Assembly: GCF_003007685.1 (NCBI RefSeq)
Contig: NZ_PXNN01000016.1
Location: 124,001-188,000, forward strand
Direction of reading: 5' to 3'
From: Marinobacter halophilus
Lineage (GTDB): Bacteria > Pseudomonadota > Gammaproteobacteria > Pseudomonadales > Oleiphilaceae
Length of the DNA: 64,000 nucleotides
Part shown: positions 62,320-64,000 of the stretch, piece by piece
Numbering within the stretch: position 1 is the stretch's first letter
Layout: every line of letters begins with the position of its first letter
The notes under the pieces: model-generated
What the model was told of the DNA's origin: nothing
Databases searched by the model: none
The model's input: only the letters and a program-made list of their open reading frames with translations
Translations under genes and position numbers: made by a program

Positions 62320-64000
62320 ATGACAACCAACAAGGAATTGCCCCTCCGTAAACTGCTTCAATTCCGCTATGCCTGGATTGCCTGGTTGGTGTTTCTGGTG
62401 GCCGCGGTGGCGACGGTGCTGCTTTGGCAGGTGTCCATTCGTCTGGTGGAAGACCGCACTGAAGCGCATTTCCGAACCCAGTCCTTGCAGCTCAAAACCG
62501 CCATCGAAGAGCGCCTGCTCAACTACGAACAGGTTCTGGCCGGTAGCTCTGGCTTGTTTTCGGTGGCCGGTGCAGTTACTCGGGATGAGTGGCGGGAATA
62601 TGTTGATAAAATCGATATTGATCGCTATTACCCTGGAATCCAGGGTATAGGATTTGTGCAGCGGATCGGCGTGCGCGATATGGCCGACCATATTGCCTCG
62701 GTTCGGGGTGAAGGGGTCTACAACTATCTGGTGAAGCCGCTTGGCGCCGGCCCTTACTATTACCCGATGGTCTATCTGGAGCCGGGCACCCATCGAAACC
62801 GGCAAGCGCTGGGCTATGATGCGTTCAGTGATCCAGTCCACCGCAAAGCCATGGAGAAGGCACGTGATGATGCGGTGCCAACCGTCACCGGCAGTGTCGT
62901 TTTGGTGCAGGAGGCGCTTGCTGAGGACCAGGCTGGATTTTTGATGTATTACCCGGTCTATCAGGGAGGTGAGGTGCCGGAAATTCGTGCGGAGCGACGC
63001 ATGATGCTGACCGGTTATGTGTTTAGTGCCTTCCGGATGAATAACCTGATTGATGGCATCGTGGGTTTGATTTCACCCTTTCTGGATGTCCGGATCTACG
63101 ACAGTGGCGTGATCGGCCGGGATACCCTGATGTATGGCTCAAATCTGGGGTCGCTGGATAACGAATTCAGTTTCGAGATGAGCCAGACCATCTCTCATGG
63201 TGGCCGTGACTGGCTATTACAGACACGATCCACGCCTGCATTCGATTTTCTCGCGGCTGACCCGAGGCCGCCTATCGTGCTCGGCTCCGGGCTGTTGATC
63301 AGCTTGCTGCTGTGCCTGTTTGTGTTAGCCCTCATCCGCTCCAGGCTGATTGCCCAGATCAGTGCCGGGCGGTACCGGGCGATCACCGAGGGCGCGGCCA
63401 GTGTGACGCTGGTGATGGATCGCCACGGAGTCCCTTTGTATGCCAGCCCTTCAAGCCGCGACATACTTGGGTTTGATCCGGACAAGGTGGATACGCTGGA
63501 GTTTGAGAGGCTGGTTCATCAGGATGACTGGATTTCTTTAAAGCGCGGTTTTGGCGAAGCCATCCGGGCACCCGGTAAACAGATGCCGGTGGTGCGTGCG
63601 CGCATTCGCGATGCCGGGCAGCAGTGGCGGGATATGGAAGGCACGTTTACCGCGATGTTGAAGGTGCCCGGGGTCAATGGTGTGGTGTTGAGCCTCCGGG
63701 ATCTTACCCAGCTCAAAGCCGCCCAGTCGGAATTGCATCGGCTGGCTTTCTACGATCCGCTGACCGGACTGGCCAATCGCCAGTTGTTCCGGGACAGGCT
63801 TAATCATGTCGTGCGCCGATGCCGCCGCAGTGGCGAGCCGGCGGCACTGATGTTTCTCGATCTGGACGGGTTCAAACGCATTAATGACACGTTGGGCCAC
63901 GATGCTGGCGACGAGTTGCTGCAACAGGTAGCGAGTTGGCTGGAAGGCTGCGTGCGTGAGGAAGACTCGGTGGCCCGGCTTGGGGGGGACGAGTTTGTGG
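62320..64000 (+). CDS. CHASE-PAS-GGDEF diguanylate cyclase (3' partial)
   Basis: The open frame runs past the window end (560 codons visible). There is an N-terminal helix (about residues 15-35), then a periplasmic CHASE domain (YEQVLAGSSGLFSVAG near 70, QGIGFVQRIGVRDM near 108), a second helix near 325-345 (GSGLLISLLLCLFVLALI), a PAS domain (RYRAITEGAASVTLVMDRHG near 350), and a GGDEF domain. The motif GGDEF is intact at the edge, with an REED I-site five residues before it. Many such proteins continue into an EAL domain, so this may be a composite cyclase/phosphodiesterase. An in-frame ATG at 62302 is an alternative start. Confidence 0.9.
   Translation, partial: MTTNKELPLRKLLQFRYAWIAWLVFLVAAVATVLLWQVSIRLVEDRTEAHFRTQSLQLKTAIEERLLNYEQVLAGSSGLFSVAGAVTRDEWREYVDKIDIDRYYPGIQGIGFVQRIGVRDMADHIASVRGEGVYNYLVKPLGAGPYYYPMVYLEPGTHRNRQALGYDAFSDPVHRKAMEKARDDAVPTVTGSVVLVQEALAEDQAGFLMYYPVYQGGEVPEIRAERRMMLTGYVFSAFRMNNLIDGIVGLISPFLDVRIYDSGVIGRDTLMYGSNLGSLDNEFSFEMSQTISHGGRDWLLQTRSTPAFDFLAADPRPPIVLGSGLLISLLLCLFVLALIRSRLIAQISAGRYRAITEGAASVTLVMDRHGVPLYASPSSRDILGFDPDKVDTLEFERLVHQDDWISLKRGFGEAIRAPGKQMPVVRARIRDAGQQWRDMEGTFTAMLKVPGVNGVVLSLRDLTQLKAAQSELHRLAFYDPLTGLANRQLFRDRLNHVVRRCRRSGEPAALMFLDLDGFKRINDTLGHDAGDELLQQVASWLEGCVREEDSVARLGGDEFV

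Noticed and set aside
1..64000. Mobile elements, CRISPR arrays, tRNA/rRNA genes, prophage or defence islands
   Set aside because: None found by reading: no transposase or phage-like products, no regularly spaced repeats, no cloverleaf-like sequence; xerD is the housekeeping recombinase.

Overview
The window looks like core chromosome of a gammaproteobacterium, most likely Marinobacter or a close marine relative. This is an inference from gene content and order, not a database match. Supporting signs are an Alteromonadales/Pseudomonas-type gene set (rpoE-rseA/mucA-mucB-rseC-mucD divergent from nadB, ygfZ-ygfX-sdhE, ffh with ypjD and corB, rpsP-rimM-trmD-rplS, minCDE, olsBA), an estimated GC in the mid to high 50s percent, and dense coding on both strands. 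I see no insertion sequence, prophage, CRISPR array, rRNA, tRNA or recognisable defence system. No gene-free gap exceeds about 300 bases.

Layout. 1-3661: MscS-type channel (cut by the window edge), retropepsin-like rimB, the S6 glutamate ligase rimK, an AstE/aspartoacylase-like deacylase and yjbQ, all on the plus strand and partly overlapping. 3682-5343: CHASE4 diguanylate cyclase. 5557-9976: a TPP enzyme and a COG3573-type FAD dehydrogenase divergent from an AraC regulator, with an 18-bp direct repeat at the junction. 9979-11916: a large lipoprotein hydrolase with a striking leader. 12094-15951: PhoH, a CBS protein, a START-domain protein and a DUF2804 protein. 15966-18533: DUF1244-hopJ-minC-minD-minE. 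18649-22619: dinB behind a LexA box, a PAP2 phosphatase, a GT4 glycosyltransferase and tas. 22806-30148: small secreted protein, acetyl-CoA hydrolase/transferase, slyD, olsB-olsA, and an RstAB-like two-component system. 30410-37439: glpK, argF with an orphan ABC ATPase, grxD, a TonB-like protein and a DUF1631 protein. 37602-53401: housekeeping (corB, ypjD, ffh, rpsP operon, xerD, dsbC, hom-thrC, recJ, prfB with its programmed frameshift, lysS, ung). 53402-57747: HDOD protein, ygfZ, ygfX, sdhE, nadB. 57865-62204: the sigma-E envelope-stress operon and mucD. 62320 to the window end: a second diguanylate cyclase (CHASE-PAS-GGDEF), truncated by the window.

The most interesting signal is regulatory. 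Two loci 6 kb apart, the glycosyltransferase-PAP2 pair and olsB-olsA, each have tandem 7-bp PhoB half-sites repeated exactly every 11 bp (three and four copies), followed at promoter distance by a -10-like hexamer. Together they suggest a phosphate-starvation membrane-lipid remodelling regulon making glycolipid and ornithine lipid. Other regulatory finds are a perfect TGTGA-N6-TCACA CRP/Vfr site overlapping a 12-bp inverted repeat that could sequester the ribosome binding site of the lipoprotein hydrolase, the direct repeat at the AraC locus, a minCDE terminator buried in the convergent coding sequence, and a hairpin overlapping the hom-thrC promoter.
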